Positions 26,077-35,100 of a stretch of DNA of 64,000 nt are shown piece by piece. The notes under the pieces were generated by a model. The model saw nothing but the letters and a program-made list of their open reading frames with translations, ran no database searches and was not told the origin of the DNA. How positions within the stretch are numbered: position 1 is the stretch's first letter; every line of letters starts with the position of its first letter. This DNA is from Ardenticatenaceae bacterium (GTDB taxonomy: Bacteria > Chloroflexota > Anaerolineae > Promineifilales > Promineifilaceae), in contig JACKBR010000009.1 of assembly GCA_020634495.1 (NCBI GenBank), positions 1 through 64,000 on the forward strand, given 5' to 3'. A program made the translations under genes and the position numbers.

Positions 26077-26415
26077 ATGAAACACCCCAAATTCCAAATT
26101 TACCAGGGCAACGACGACAAACATTACTTTCGGCTCACAGCCAGCAACGGCCAAAACATCCTGTCTAGCCAGGGGTATGCTTCCAAAGCAAGCTGTAAAA
26201 ATGGCATCGAATCTGTGAAAAATAATGGCACCAGCGCCGACCGCTTTGAGGTGAAGGAAGCGGCCAACGGTAAATATTACTTTAATCTGCTGGCAGCCAA
26301 TAAACAGGTCATCGGCAAGAGCCAGATGTACGCCAACAAGCAAACTTGCCAGGGCGGTATCGCCGCCGTGCGGCGCACCGCTGCCGAAGCCGGGGTTGAG
26401 GATACAACCGCCTAA
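26077..26415 (+). CDS. YegP-like DUF1508 protein
   Basis: 112 aa with two DUF1508 repeats (KFQIYQGNDDKHYFRLTASN..., residues 4-50; FEVKEAANGKYYFNLLAANK..., residues 55-100). Each contains the conserved GxxxILSSQGYxSK/VIGKSQMYANK segment and a GI/VxxV motif. I chose ATG at 26077 because AAGGAG lies 9 nt upstream; the frame extends further 5' without a ribosome site. The function of the family is unknown. The gene tail (from 26385) is included in the tandem duplication next door. Confidence 0.88.
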   Translation: MKHPKFQIYQGNDDKHYFRLTASNGQNILSSQGYASKASCKNGIESVKNNGTSADRFEVKEAANGKYYFNLLAANKQVIGKSQMYANKQTCQGGIAAVRRTAAEAGVEDTTA

Positions 26416-26482
26416 TCCCAGTCCGAGGATTAGCCACAGAGGGCACAGATTCTCTTAATTCTCTTTTTCCTCTGTGGCAAGA

Positions 26483-27013
26483 TCAGGCCTGGATCGCCAG
26501 GGGAGCCAATTTTTCATAATAGGGCAGGCATTCGTTTAGCAACGGCCGTAAATGTTCAGGGAATGGCTCTGTTTTGGGCTGGTACTGCTGAAATCCTGTT
26601 GATTGGTGAACGGCGTGGTACCAAAATTTGGCCCAAGCGCCATCCTCTGGGCGTGCCCCCGCCTGCCAACCCAGCATCGCTTCATCAAAGGGAATCCCAA
26701 CCTGCTGGCACAGCTTTGTTAACACCCCACGCGGATTCAGCAGCGTTTGTTTAGAATCCAGCACCGGGGGCGTTTGGCCAATGCTGCGCAAATAATCAAA
26801 CAGTTCCAAATGCAGCGCATAGCCCACATCGTGCAGGGCCGGTTGTTCCACCTGTTTGGCATACGAAGGCAGCATCTCTAGCGGGTCGCGAGTTAAAATA
26901 ACGTTCACCGTTTGGCGCATAAAGTTCCAGTCCAGGTCGTTCAGGTGGTGGGTCATGTGTTTGAAGAAAAGCACATGCTGGTCGTGATCGCCCAAAATGA
27001 GCTGTTGCACCAC
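26483..27013 (-). pseudogene. Sulfotransferase-like gene, C-terminal part (copy 1, intact frame)
   Basis: 176-residue open frame covering about the last 70 percent of a sulfotransferase-like P-loop protein. Visible parts are VVQQLILGDHDQHVLFFKHM, the strand motif VNVILTRDPLEMLPSYAKQ and an RxPLE-type PAPS-binding segment. It has no proper start: it begins inside the conserved GETVVQQ segment at the duplication border. Joining it to the N-terminal fragment at 27538-27810 gives one continuous protein of about 240 residues, which is probably the ancestral gene. Confidence 0.8.
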
Positions 27014-27018
27014 TGTTT

Positions 27019-27537
27019 CGAAGCCGGGGTTGAGGATACAACGGCCTGACCCGTCTGAGATTGAGCATGAGGCACAGATTCTCTTAATTTTTCCTCTGTG
27101 GCAAGATCAGGCCTGGATCGCCAGGGGAGTTCAATTTTCATAATAGGGCAGGCATTCGTTTAGCAACGGCTGTACCAGGAATGGCTCCCTGTTTTGGGCT
27201 GGTACTGCTGAAATCCCATGATTGGGTGAACAGCGTGGTACCAATGGCCCAAGCGCCATCTCATGCCCTCGCCTGCCAACCCAGCATCGCCTTCATCAAA
27301 GGGAATCAACCTGCTGGCACAACTTATTAACACCTCATGCGGGATTGGAGCAGCGCGTTTGTTTAGAATCCAGCACCGCGTTTTGGCCAATGCTGCGCAA
27401 ATAATCAAACAGTTCCAATGCGCGCATAACCCATCGCAGGGCCGGTTGTTCTACCCGTTTGGCATACGAAGGCAGCATTCCAGCGGGTCGCGAGTTAAAA
27501 TCACGTTCACCGTTTGGCGCAGCAAAGTTCCAGTCGT
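27019..27537 (-). pseudogene. Sulfotransferase-like gene, decayed second copy
   Basis: The same sequence as 26483-27018 but with numerous frame-breaking small indels. For example CATGACCCACCACC is reduced to GCGACCCACCACC, and GCTAGAGATGCTG to GCTGGAATGCTG. No long frame survives. It lies between the intact N-terminal fragment and the intact C-terminal copy. Confidence 0.85.
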
Positions 27538-27810
27538 TCAGGTGGTGGGTCGCGGTTTAAAGAAAAGCACAGGCTGGCCGTGATCGCCTAAAATGAGCTG
27601 TTGCACCACTGTTTCGCCGTCGTTTTCCATTGTGGCGATCACTTCTTCTGCGCCGGGGTGGTAATGGCGGGCGGGCGTTTTGGATAGGTAATGGGCGTAG
27701 AGCGGTTCATCGAAAACGGCCGTATCCGCCCGTTGCGCAAAACTATACATCAACGCCGTAGAAATATTGCGCGGCCCGCTCCAGAGGCAAATGCGTGTTG
27801 TTTGGGTCAT
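27538..27810 (-). pseudogene. Sulfotransferase-like gene, N-terminal fragment
   Basis: Reads MTQTTRICLWSGPRNISTAL, then a DEPLYAHYL motif and the conserved GETVVQQLILGDH, then stops after 90 residues where copy 2 breaks the frame. The WSGPRNISTALMYSFAQR segment is the P-loop-like 5'-phosphosulfate loop of a bacterial sulfotransferase-like family. In plants this family is fused to a class IV aminotransferase. Here two class IV aminotransferase genes follow on the same strand, supporting a shared but unknown role. Confidence 0.8.
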
Positions 27811-27819
27811 TGTTCCTCC

Positions 27820-27914
27820 GTTTCAGTAACCAGTTTTCAGTGTGCCAGTAACCAGTTAACTGAACACCGATTGACTGATCACTGACCTACTGTTTACCGA
27901 CCTACTGTTTACCG
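27820..27914. repeat. CAGTAACCAGT / ACTGTTTACCG repeat spacer
   Basis: Degenerate tandem units (CAGTAACCAGTTTTCAGTG, CAGTAACCAGTTAACTG, TACTGTTTACCGACC twice). The last unit overlaps the stop of the aminotransferase gene. Confidence 0.85.
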
Positions 27915-28825
27915 GCAACTACCGCTGCCTGCACCAGCTCCTCATACAATCCTTGCAGCCGCCGGGTCATTTGGCCATAGCTGCCACTGCCAATGATACG
28001 GCCGTCTACCTTCGTCACCGGCGTCAGCCCGCCAAACGTGCCCGTCACAAACGCCTCATCCGCACCGTACACATCAAACAAGGAGAAGTTCTTCTGGTAG
28101 CAAGGAATGTTGTTCTGGCGGCAGGCTTCAATGACCTTGCCCCGCGTGATGCCGTTCATGCAATATTGCCCAGTCGAGGTCCAGACTTCGCCATTTTTAA
28201 CCATAAAAAAGTTCGTGGCGTTGCAGGTGGCCACAAACCCATGAATGTCCAACATCAGCGCTTCGTCCGCCCCAGCTTCCAGCGCCTGCACCAGAGCCAT
28301 CACCTCGTGCAGCTTGCTGTGGCAGTTCAGGCGGGGGTCGAGGTAGTCGGGCGAGCCACGCCGGATGCTGCTGGTGAACAGCGTCACGCCCCGCCCCCGG
28401 CTGGCGGGATCAGCCAGCTTGTGCTCGGCGATAATCACCAAATTTGGCCCGCTGATTGTCAGGCGTGGGTCTTGCGACGGCGTTTTTTTGATGCCACGGG
28501 TGAGCATGAAGCGTACATGAACGTTATCGTGCATTTCGTTGGCGCGAATTGTTTGCCAAAGGGCAGCGGTCAGTTCATCGCGGCTCATGCCAATGTCCAT
28601 GCCGATGGTGGCCGCGCCCTGCCACAGCCGGTCTAGATGCTCATCCAAAAAGACCAGCACTCCCTCGTGCAAACGCAGCGCTTCCCAAATGCCATCCCCC
28701 ACCAGGTAGCCGCTGTCAAAAACGGAAATTTTGGCCTCGTTCCGGGGGAAAAGTTCACCGTTGATGTAAATTTGCACGCTTTCATTCCGTGCATCATGTA
28801 CGGCGTTGTGGGTTCCGTGAATCAT
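27902..28825 (-). CDS. Class IV aminotransferase (BCAT/D-amino acid type), gene 1
   Basis: 307 aa fold-type IV PLP aminotransferase. The N-terminal INGELFPRNEAKISVFDSGYLVGDGIWE is typical. The PLP lysine lies in NCHSKLHEVMAL (about residue 172), and the cofactor phosphate loop in ATCNATNFFMVKNGEVWTST and NGITRGKVIE. Branched-chain, D-amino acid and aminodeoxychorismate enzymes share this fold; the exact substrate is unclear. The ribosome site AGGAG is 7 nt before ATG. It sits downstream of a second class IV gene and upstream of the sulfotransferase-like gene, in one orientation. Confidence 0.88.
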   Translation of the reverse strand: MIHGTHNAVHDARNESVQIYINGELFPRNEAKISVFDSGYLVGDGIWEALRLHEGVLVFLDEHLDRLWQGAATIGMDIGMSRDELTAALWQTIRANEMHDNVHVRFMLTRGIKKTPSQDPRLTISGPNLVIIAEHKLADPASRGRGVTLFTSSIRRGSPDYLDPRLNCHSKLHEVMALVQALEAGADEALMLDIHGFVATCNATNFFMVKNGEVWTSTGQYCMNGITRGKVIEACRQNNIPCYQKNFSLFDVYGADEAFVTGTFGGLTPVTKVDGRIIGSGSYGQMTRRLQGLYEELVQAAVVAGKQ

Positions 28826-28844
28826 AATTTCTCCTGTTAAAAAT

Positions 28845-28896
28845 CCTCCCGCAGGTTTACTTTAAAGTGACACCCTTTTATGAAACCTGCGGGAGG
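28845..28896. repeat. 14-bp perfect inverted repeat CCTCCCGCAGGTTT
   Basis: Arms 28845-28858 and 28883-28896 are exact complements, and the right arm abuts the stop of the upstream aminotransferase gene. On the minus strand the stem is followed by ATTTTT, so it may act as a terminator or attenuator between the two genes. Confidence 0.85.
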
Positions 28897-29754
28897 TTAG
28901 TAAATTGCCGTTTTCGCCTCACGCGCTACAAAATCATTATACGCCGACAAGAGCTGCTGGCAGATGGGGCCGGGACGGCCGTTTCCCACCAACTGCTCCC
29001 CAATTTGCACCACCGGCAGCAATGCCCGTGACGCGCTGCTCAGAGCCGCCTCACGCAACTTTGGAATGTCTGCCACAACGAGCGGTTCCCAACTAATAGG
29101 AATGTGCAGCGTTTGGGCCAAATCGAGAATGATTTGGCGCGTAATCCCCGCCAAAACCCCCGTGCCTGCCGTGTGCAGCACCCCATCCAGCACACCGTAA
29201 AAGTTGGTGCTGGTTCCTTCCAAAATCTGGCTTTGCGCATTCACCAATAAAAATTCGTAAACCTCGCCACCAATTTTGTAAACGCGGCGCACCCGGGCAA
29301 AGTCGGCTCGTTTGATGAGCGGGTCTTGCCGGGCCAAATCAGGAGCAAAGCCAACGCGCACGCCCTGCTGGTACATCGCTGGCGTAGGCGGCTCAAAGGG
29401 CATCAGGCCAATGAGCAAGCGGCTGTCTGTGCCCAAATGGCGGGGGGCAACCGCCAGATAATCAAACCGCACCCGCGATTCTGGCAGGGGAAATTGGGTG
29501 CAGGCTTCATGCAGCCCCTGGCGCAGGTGCAGCTCGTCCAGCACGTCGGGCCAGCCCAAGGCGCGCATCGAGTCGCGGGTGCGCTGGATATGGTTGGCCA
29601 GATACAAAAACTTGTTGTGCTCAAAGGTACGCAATGCGGAATAAACGCCTAGTTCCAGGTCATCGTACAGGGGATCATAACTGGTGATATGGTCGGGCAC
29701 GGGCAACGGCCGTATCCCTTGAGATTCCACAGCAAATAGTTGCACATTATTCAT
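28897..29754 (-). CDS. Class IV aminotransferase, gene 2
   Basis: 285 aa fold-type IV PLP enzyme. The N-terminal half has the DDLELGVYSALRTFEHNKFLYL segment and the PLP lysine in DPLIKRADFARVRR. The C-terminal half carries LEGTSTNFYGVLDGVLHTAGTG and LAGITRQIILDLA, the phosphate-binding loops. Substrate unknown. I chose ATG at 29754 over the upstream ATG at 29793 because a TACAAT box lies only 7 nt before it, and the 13 extra residues are not family-like. It forms an operon-like trio with gene 1 and the sulfotransferase-like gene. Confidence 0.82.
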   Translation of the reverse strand: MNNVQLFAVESQGIRPLPVPDHITSYDPLYDDLELGVYSALRTFEHNKFLYLANHIQRTRDSMRALGWPDVLDELHLRQGLHEACTQFPLPESRVRFDYLAVAPRHLGTDSRLLIGLMPFEPPTPAMYQQGVRVGFAPDLARQDPLIKRADFARVRRVYKIGGEVYEFLLVNAQSQILEGTSTNFYGVLDGVLHTAGTGVLAGITRQIILDLAQTLHIPISWEPLVVADIPKLREAALSSASRALLPVVQIGEQLVGNGRPGPICQQLLSAYNDFVAREAKTAIY

Positions 29755-29761
29755 AGCCCTA

Positions 29762-29767
29762 ATTGTA
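29762..29767 (-). promoter_or_regulatory. -10 box 7 nt before aminotransferase gene 2 (leaderless)
   Basis: TACAAT on the minus strand ends 7 nt before the ATG at 29754. There is no convincing -35 hexamer and no usable Shine-Dalgarno spacing. Confidence 0.5.
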
Positions 29768-30014
29768 GCATTCCAACCGCTTTTGGCGATCATTGTTATG
29801 CGAAGTCAAGACCACCAAATTGTGTAAGAGGCCGCAAAAAAGAGGTTAAGTGGGATACGGCCGTTTCCGTTGGATCGTTTTAGGATCGTTTCCCAACTAG
29901 ACTAAGCCATAAATTGCACCCTGGCTGATCAAACGCAGATAAATTTATGCTATCATCCTTACCAGCCAGTGATTTTCATTAACAATTTAGTCAAAGCAAA
30001 CCATAGAAAAACTT

Positions 30015-30043
30015 TTGAAAAAACACGCAAGATTTTTTATGAT
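30015..30043 (+). promoter_or_regulatory. Promoter of the DUF3352 gene
   Basis: TTGAAA and TATGAT with a 17-bp spacer. The start is predicted near 30050, giving a leader of about 78 nt. This lies in the 373-bp spacer upstream of the gene; the rest of that spacer (29768-30014) shows one ACGGCCGT and nothing else recognisable. Confidence 0.75.
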
Positions 30044-30052
30044 GTGCTGCAA

Positions 30053-30103
30053 GTAAAAGCCAAATTCATGGCAAATTCCATGCAAACACGTTTTGGCTTT
30101 TAC
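30053..30103 (+). promoter_or_regulatory. 5' leader hairpin of the DUF3352 mRNA
   Basis: GTAAAAGCCAAA (30053-30064) pairs perfectly with TTTGGCTTTTAC (30092-30103). It begins within a few nt of the predicted transcription start and ends 12 nt before the GGAGG ribosome site, so it may stabilise or regulate the mRNA. Confidence 0.6.
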
Positions 30104-30127
30104 ACAATATCTTATGGAGGGTATTAA

Positions 30128-31846
30128 ATGACTGAACAAACCCAAGTAACAAACAGCCCAGCAGCATCTGGCGGTGGCGGCAACCGGATGCTCATCATCG
30201 GCGGTATCGCGGCATTGGTTGTCGTGGCTATCATCGTCGTTGGAGCCATCTTCCTCATCCCCAAACTTTTTGGGGGCAGCAATAACGCCATTGCCGAGGT
30301 CATGCCACCAGACACAAGTGTATTGGTAGAACTAAATGCCATGAACCTGGCCAATGAAGATGCAAACCGAGTTGCTCGCGCCTTTGAAGATGTCCTCGAT
30401 GAAAATGACGTAGAATTTGATGCCGACGATCCGGCCAGTTTGCTAGAGCAACTTGATGATGAACTCGACGAAGCCAGCGGACTGACGATTACCGATGACG
30501 TATTGCCCTGGATTGGCACAAACATGGGCGTTGGCCTGGTTGAACTAGACATTGAAGCAATAGACGAAGGCGAAGTGCCCCAACTCATTTTTGCCACCAC
30601 CATTCGAGATACCGCATTGGCAGATGAATTCATTAATGATCTGATTGATGCAATTGAAGACGAATCGGGCAACGATGTGGATGAAGATGAATACAGCGGC
30701 GTCATCGTTTTTGAAGTTGACAGCGATTTTGACGACGAGCGTTTGGCATTCGGCCGTTCTGATGAAATATTCTTCGTTGCTGCCAACATAGACACCCTGG
30801 AAGCAGCCATAGATGCCCAGCAAGGCGAAAATCTTGCCGATGTCGCTGAATATCAAAGCGCCATTGCCGACCTGCCCGGCGACCGCGCCCTCACCGTTTA
30901 CATCAGTGGTGAAAGCCTGGAAAACGCTTCAAAGGCTGCGGAAGACAGTGGAGACTTTGAAGGCTTTGATTCCGACGTCATTGAAGACCTGGGCATTACT
31001 GGGGTCAGCATGTCGGCGATGGTCACACCAGAAGGTATTCGTTTGGACTTTGTAGGCAGCTACGAAAGCCTGACAGAAGAGCAACAAGCCATGATGGATG
31101 CCCAGACAGATGACATTGTCACCCCAGACTTCCTGCCTGAATCCACCTACGTCTACATCGTCGGCCAGCGCCTCGATCTAGCCTGGCAGAGCGCTTTGGA
31201 AGCTATGTCTAACTCCGGTTTAAGCGAAGACGACCTGGACGAAGCAATGGATATGTTTGATGACATGCTTGGCTTCAATCCCAGCGACGATCTGCTACCG
31301 TTACTAGACGGCGAATACAGCATTTCCGTCATCGACAGCAATGATGGCCTCATTGCCGACCAACTAGGCGCTGACCTGGGCGCGATCATGATGCTGGGCA
31401 GCAGCAATGGCGAAGAATTAGCCAACATTGCCGAGGATCTAAAAGATGGGCTAGAAGATCAGGAATTTAACGTTGATGATTCTGGCAACGATGATGTGAC
31501 CGTCTATGAAATGGAAGACCCAACCGGTGTAGCTGTGGGCGCTTATGGGGTAAGTGAAGACTATCTTATCCTGGCTACCAGCCCAGATAACATTGAAGAT
31601 TTGTTTACCGTTGAAGCCAGTCTAGCCGACAGCGACAAGTTCAAAAATGCTTGGGCTGCATTCCCCCGTGGAACTGTTCCCGTCATGTATCTTGATCTGG
31701 AAGGTCTGTTAGGTGCTCTAGAAGATGTAGATCCAGAGGTTGAGGATGTTGCCGACTTAAATCCAGTTTATGCTTTTGCTATGGGAACTAATTCAGGCGA
31801 CAATTCAATACAATCGACCATGATCTTCTTTGTTGCTGGTGAATAA
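30128..31846 (+). CDS. DUF3352 family membrane-anchored acidic protein
   Basis: 572 aa. A short cytosolic N-terminus, one membrane helix (about 19-42, MLIIGGIAALVVVAIIVVGA) and a large, very acidic extracytoplasmic domain. The family signature is the early AEVMPPDTSVLVELNAMNLA. Two related halves (about 55-270 and 295-560) each begin with a strand pattern TYVYIVG/SVLVELN and hold several DDL/EDLG turns. The function of the family is unknown. TATGGAGGG is the ribosome site. It has its own promoter with a 5' hairpin and a strong terminator, which suggests it is expressed as a single-gene unit. It contains no exact ACGGCCGT. Confidence 0.8.
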   Translation: MTEQTQVTNSPAASGGGGNRMLIIGGIAALVVVAIIVVGAIFLIPKLFGGSNNAIAEVMPPDTSVLVELNAMNLANEDANRVARAFEDVLDENDVEFDADDPASLLEQLDDELDEASGLTITDDVLPWIGTNMGVGLVELDIEAIDEGEVPQLIFATTIRDTALADEFINDLIDAIEDESGNDVDEDEYSGVIVFEVDSDFDDERLAFGRSDEIFFVAANIDTLEAAIDAQQGENLADVAEYQSAIADLPGDRALTVYISGESLENASKAAEDSGDFEGFDSDVIEDLGITGVSMSAMVTPEGIRLDFVGSYESLTEEQQAMMDAQTDDIVTPDFLPESTYVYIVGQRLDLAWQSALEAMSNSGLSEDDLDEAMDMFDDMLGFNPSDDLLPLLDGEYSISVIDSNDGLIADQLGADLGAIMMLGSSNGEELANIAEDLKDGLEDQEFNVDDSGNDDVTVYEMEDPTGVAVGAYGVSEDYLILATSPDNIEDLFTVEASLADSDKFKNAWAAFPRGTVPVMYLDLEGLLGALEDVDPEVEDVADLNPVYAFAMGTNSGDNSIQSTMIFFVAGE

Positions 31847-31882
31847 TTAGCTCTTGAAAAGAGAGTTTGCTCAATTTAGAAA

Positions 31883-31913
31883 AGAGGCTTGCGTTGTGCA
31901 AGCCTCTTTTTTA
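31883..31913 (+). terminator. Rho-independent terminator of the DUF3352 gene
   Basis: AGAGGCTTGC and GCAAGCCTCT with a 5-nt loop form a perfect 10-bp stem, followed by a run of T. Confidence 0.95.
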
Positions 31914-32071
31914 TTATTGCAGTGTCAGTTTTTTGTTTTAACCCCGCATCGTAATCGTTTTTGTAAGGTGTTTTGAAACATCTAATTTCTACTCTTACGG
32001 TGGTGGTTTTTGTCTGTTTTTGCGGAAATCCCATTAATGAAGGCCTGAGCAAATTGCCCTTTCTGACCCAC

Positions 32072-32097
32072 AAAACCAGGGCTAAAAATCTGGTTTT
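32072..32097 (+). promoter_or_regulatory. Hairpin upstream of the secreted nuclease gene
   Basis: AAAACCAG (32072-32079) and CTGGTTTT (32090-32097) form an 8-bp stem in the 263-bp stretch between the terminator and the chosen start. A second small stem GTGCC-TCT-GGCAC lies at about 32146-32158. Both could be leader structures. I recognise no known riboswitch. Confidence 0.4.
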
Positions 32098-32176
32098 ATT
32101 CCAGAAATCACCTACCACCGGCTTTCAGGGATCCCCCCACTTAGCGTGCCTCTGGCACATTATCACGGAGGAAACA

Positions 32177-35100
32177 TTGAGAAGGTTTAAGCATATATTA
32201 TTTATTCTGGCCGCTGTGTTTATTTTTTTGGTAAGCACGGCCGCGCCTACACGAGCAATCGCGACCGATTTGCTCATCACCGGTGTCATTGATGGGCCTC
32301 TCACCGGTGGTCTCCCCAAAGCAATTGAACTCTATGTTGTTAACGATATTACCGATTTAAGTATTTACGGTCTTGGTGCGGCCAACAATGGCGGCGGCAC
32401 CGATGGCGAAGAGTTCACTTTTCCTGCAGATTCAGCGACTGCTGGCCAATTTCTTTACGTGGCCACAGAATCAGTTGAGTTTACAAACTTCTTTGGCTTT
32501 GCCCCAGATTACACAAATGGCACCGCGCCCTCCGTAAATGGCGACGACGCGGTTGAGCTGTTTGAAAATGGTGCGGTCATTGACACGTTTGGCGACATCA
32601 ACACGGATGGCACTGGCGAAGCGTGGGAGTATTTAGATGGCTGGACCTACCGGGTTTCTGGCACAGAAGCTGATGGTACGATCTTCAATATTGCCAATTG
32701 GACGTTTAGCGGGCCAAATGCTTTGGACAATGAAACGAGCAATGCAACTGCGGCCGTTCCTTTCCCGGTTGGTACTTTTATGCCTCTGGAAGGGGATGCT
32801 GCCCCTGGCGTAGCCAGCACCGATCCAGCCAATGGCGCAACAGGTGTGGCTATTGATGCCAATATCACCATCAACTTTAGTGAGGATGTGACGGTAACGG
32901 GCAGCTGGTTTGATATTAGTTGTGCGGTGAGTGGGGCTCATACGGCCGTATCCAGCGGCGGCCCTGCCAGCTACACCCTCGATCCCGACACAGATTTTGC
33001 CAACGGCGAAAACTGTACCGTCACCGTCTTTGCCGACCAGGTAACCGATAACGATACAGAAGACCCGCCGGACGCCATGTCTGCCGACGTTAGCTTCAGC
33101 TTCGATACCGTCAGCCTCAACATCACCAGCGTAGTCATCAATGAGTTCCTGGCAGACCCGGCCGCTGACCTTCCCGGCGACGCCAACGGCGATGGCACCC
33201 GCGACAGCAGCGATGATGAGTTTGTCGAGATCGTGAACGTAAGCGGTGCAGACCTCGATGTTAGCGGTTGGTCCATTAGCGATGGCGTGCAGGTTCGCCA
33301 TACCTTCCCCAGCAACACCATCATTCCCGCCGACTGTGCGGCCGTTGTGTTTGGCGGCGATACACCAACTGGCGTATTTGGCGGCGCAGTTGTCCAAACC
33401 GCTTCAACAGGCGCTTTGGGCTTGAACAACGGTGGTGACACCATCACCCTGGACGATGGCGCTTCTAGCACGCTGGAATATGTTTACGGCAGCGAAGGCG
33501 GCAACGACCAATCGCTGACCCGCGAGCCGGACACCACTGGCCCGTTTGTGCTGCACAGTGATGCGGCCGCATCTGGCGGTACGCTCTTCTCCCCCGGCAC
33601 TCAGCTAGACGGCACGCCATTCTCTGGCTGCACCTTTGGCATCCCGGTAACCATCATGGAAATCCAAGGTGAAGCCCACCTCTCCACCTACGACGGCCAG
33701 TCTGTGCAAACCGCTGGTGTTGTAACAGTTGTTCGCTCCAACGGTTTCAATCTCCAAGACCCGGTTGGCGACGGCAACGATGCAACCTCCGATGCAATCT
33801 TTGTCTTCACGGGTTCTGCACCCGCCGTAGCCGTAGGTGATGCAATCACGATTGTGGCGACGGTAGATGAGTTCTACCCCGGTGGCTTTAGCGCTGGCAA
33901 CGTCTCAACAACAGAGCTGGTTGGTGCAACCATTACGGTTAATTCCAACGGCAACTCGCTGCCTGCACCCACAATTTTGGGCAACGGCGGCCGTATCCCA
34001 CCCAACACCATCATTGATGATGATTCAACTGGAGATGTCAACACGACGCCAACGTTCGACCCCGAAAATGATGGCATCGACTTCTTCGAAAGCGTTGAAG
34101 GAATGCTGGTGCAGGTTAACGATGCACTGGTTGTTGGCGGTACGCGCTTTGGCGAAATCTCCGTTGTTGGCGATCTCGGTGCCAATGCAACCGGCCTCTC
34201 GGCAAGAGGTGGCGTAGTTATTGGCCCCAACGACTTTAATCCTGAACGCATCATGATTGACGATGCGCTTGTCTTTGATGAGCCAGATGCCAGCGTGGGT
34301 GACACCTTTGCTGGCCCAATTGTGGGTGTGATGGATTACAGCTTTGGCAACTACAAGATTTTGAATTTTGATCCGCTGCCCGCTGTAAACAGCAACTTTA
34401 CGGCCGAATCCACCAATCTAACTGGTACTGGCACAGAGCTAACGGTGGCTACATTTAATGTAGAAAACCTTAGCCCCAACGACAGCCAGGACAAGTTCGA
34501 CGCGCTGGCCAGCCAGATTGTCAATAATCTTGGCTCCCCGGCTATCCTCAGCATTGAAGAAATTCAGGACAACACCGGTTTCACCAATGATGGGGTTACC
34601 GACGCCAGCCAGACGTACGGCATGTTGATTACGGCCGTTCAAGCCGCAGGGGGTCCAGTTTACGAATATCGCGACATTGCCCCGCTCGATCTTACCGACG
34701 GTGGTGCACCGGGTGGCAACATCCGCGTTGGCTTCCTCTTCCGGCCAGATCGCGTAACCTTTGTAGACCGCGCTGGTGGCGATGCGGTTACCGCAACAAC
34801 AGTTTCCCTTGGGGCTTCTGGCGTTGAACTTAGCGCCAGCCCTGGCCGCATCGACCCAACGAACATTGCCTGGGATGAAAGCCGCAAGCCATTGGCCGGT
34901 GAATTCATCTTTGGCGGCCAAAAAATCATCGTGGTGGCCAACCACTTTAACTCCAAAGGCGGCGATGACCCGCTCTTTGGGCGCGTGCAGCCGCCAGTGC
35001 TGGCTTCTGAAGCACAGCGCTTGCAGCAAGCAATGGTGGTGAACGGCTTCGTGCAAGACATTCTGGCCCTCGATCCCAATGCCAACGTGATTGTGATGGG

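Larger units (their letters stand above)
26385..27614. repeat. Tandem duplication, second copy full of small indels
   Basis: Copy 1 is 26385-27018 (the YegP tail, spacer and C-terminal part of the sulfotransferase-like gene). Copy 2 is 27019 to about 27614 and has the same order. Copy 1 reads open throughout its coding part. Copy 2 differs by many 1-8 base deletions, a few insertions and substitutions, spread evenly over coding and non-coding parts. Both copies end in GCACCACTGTTTCG. Confidence 0.9.

Noticed and set aside
31973..32176. 68-codon extension of the nuclease frame
   Set aside because: The signal peptide begins after it and the ribosome site GGAGG directly precedes 32177.
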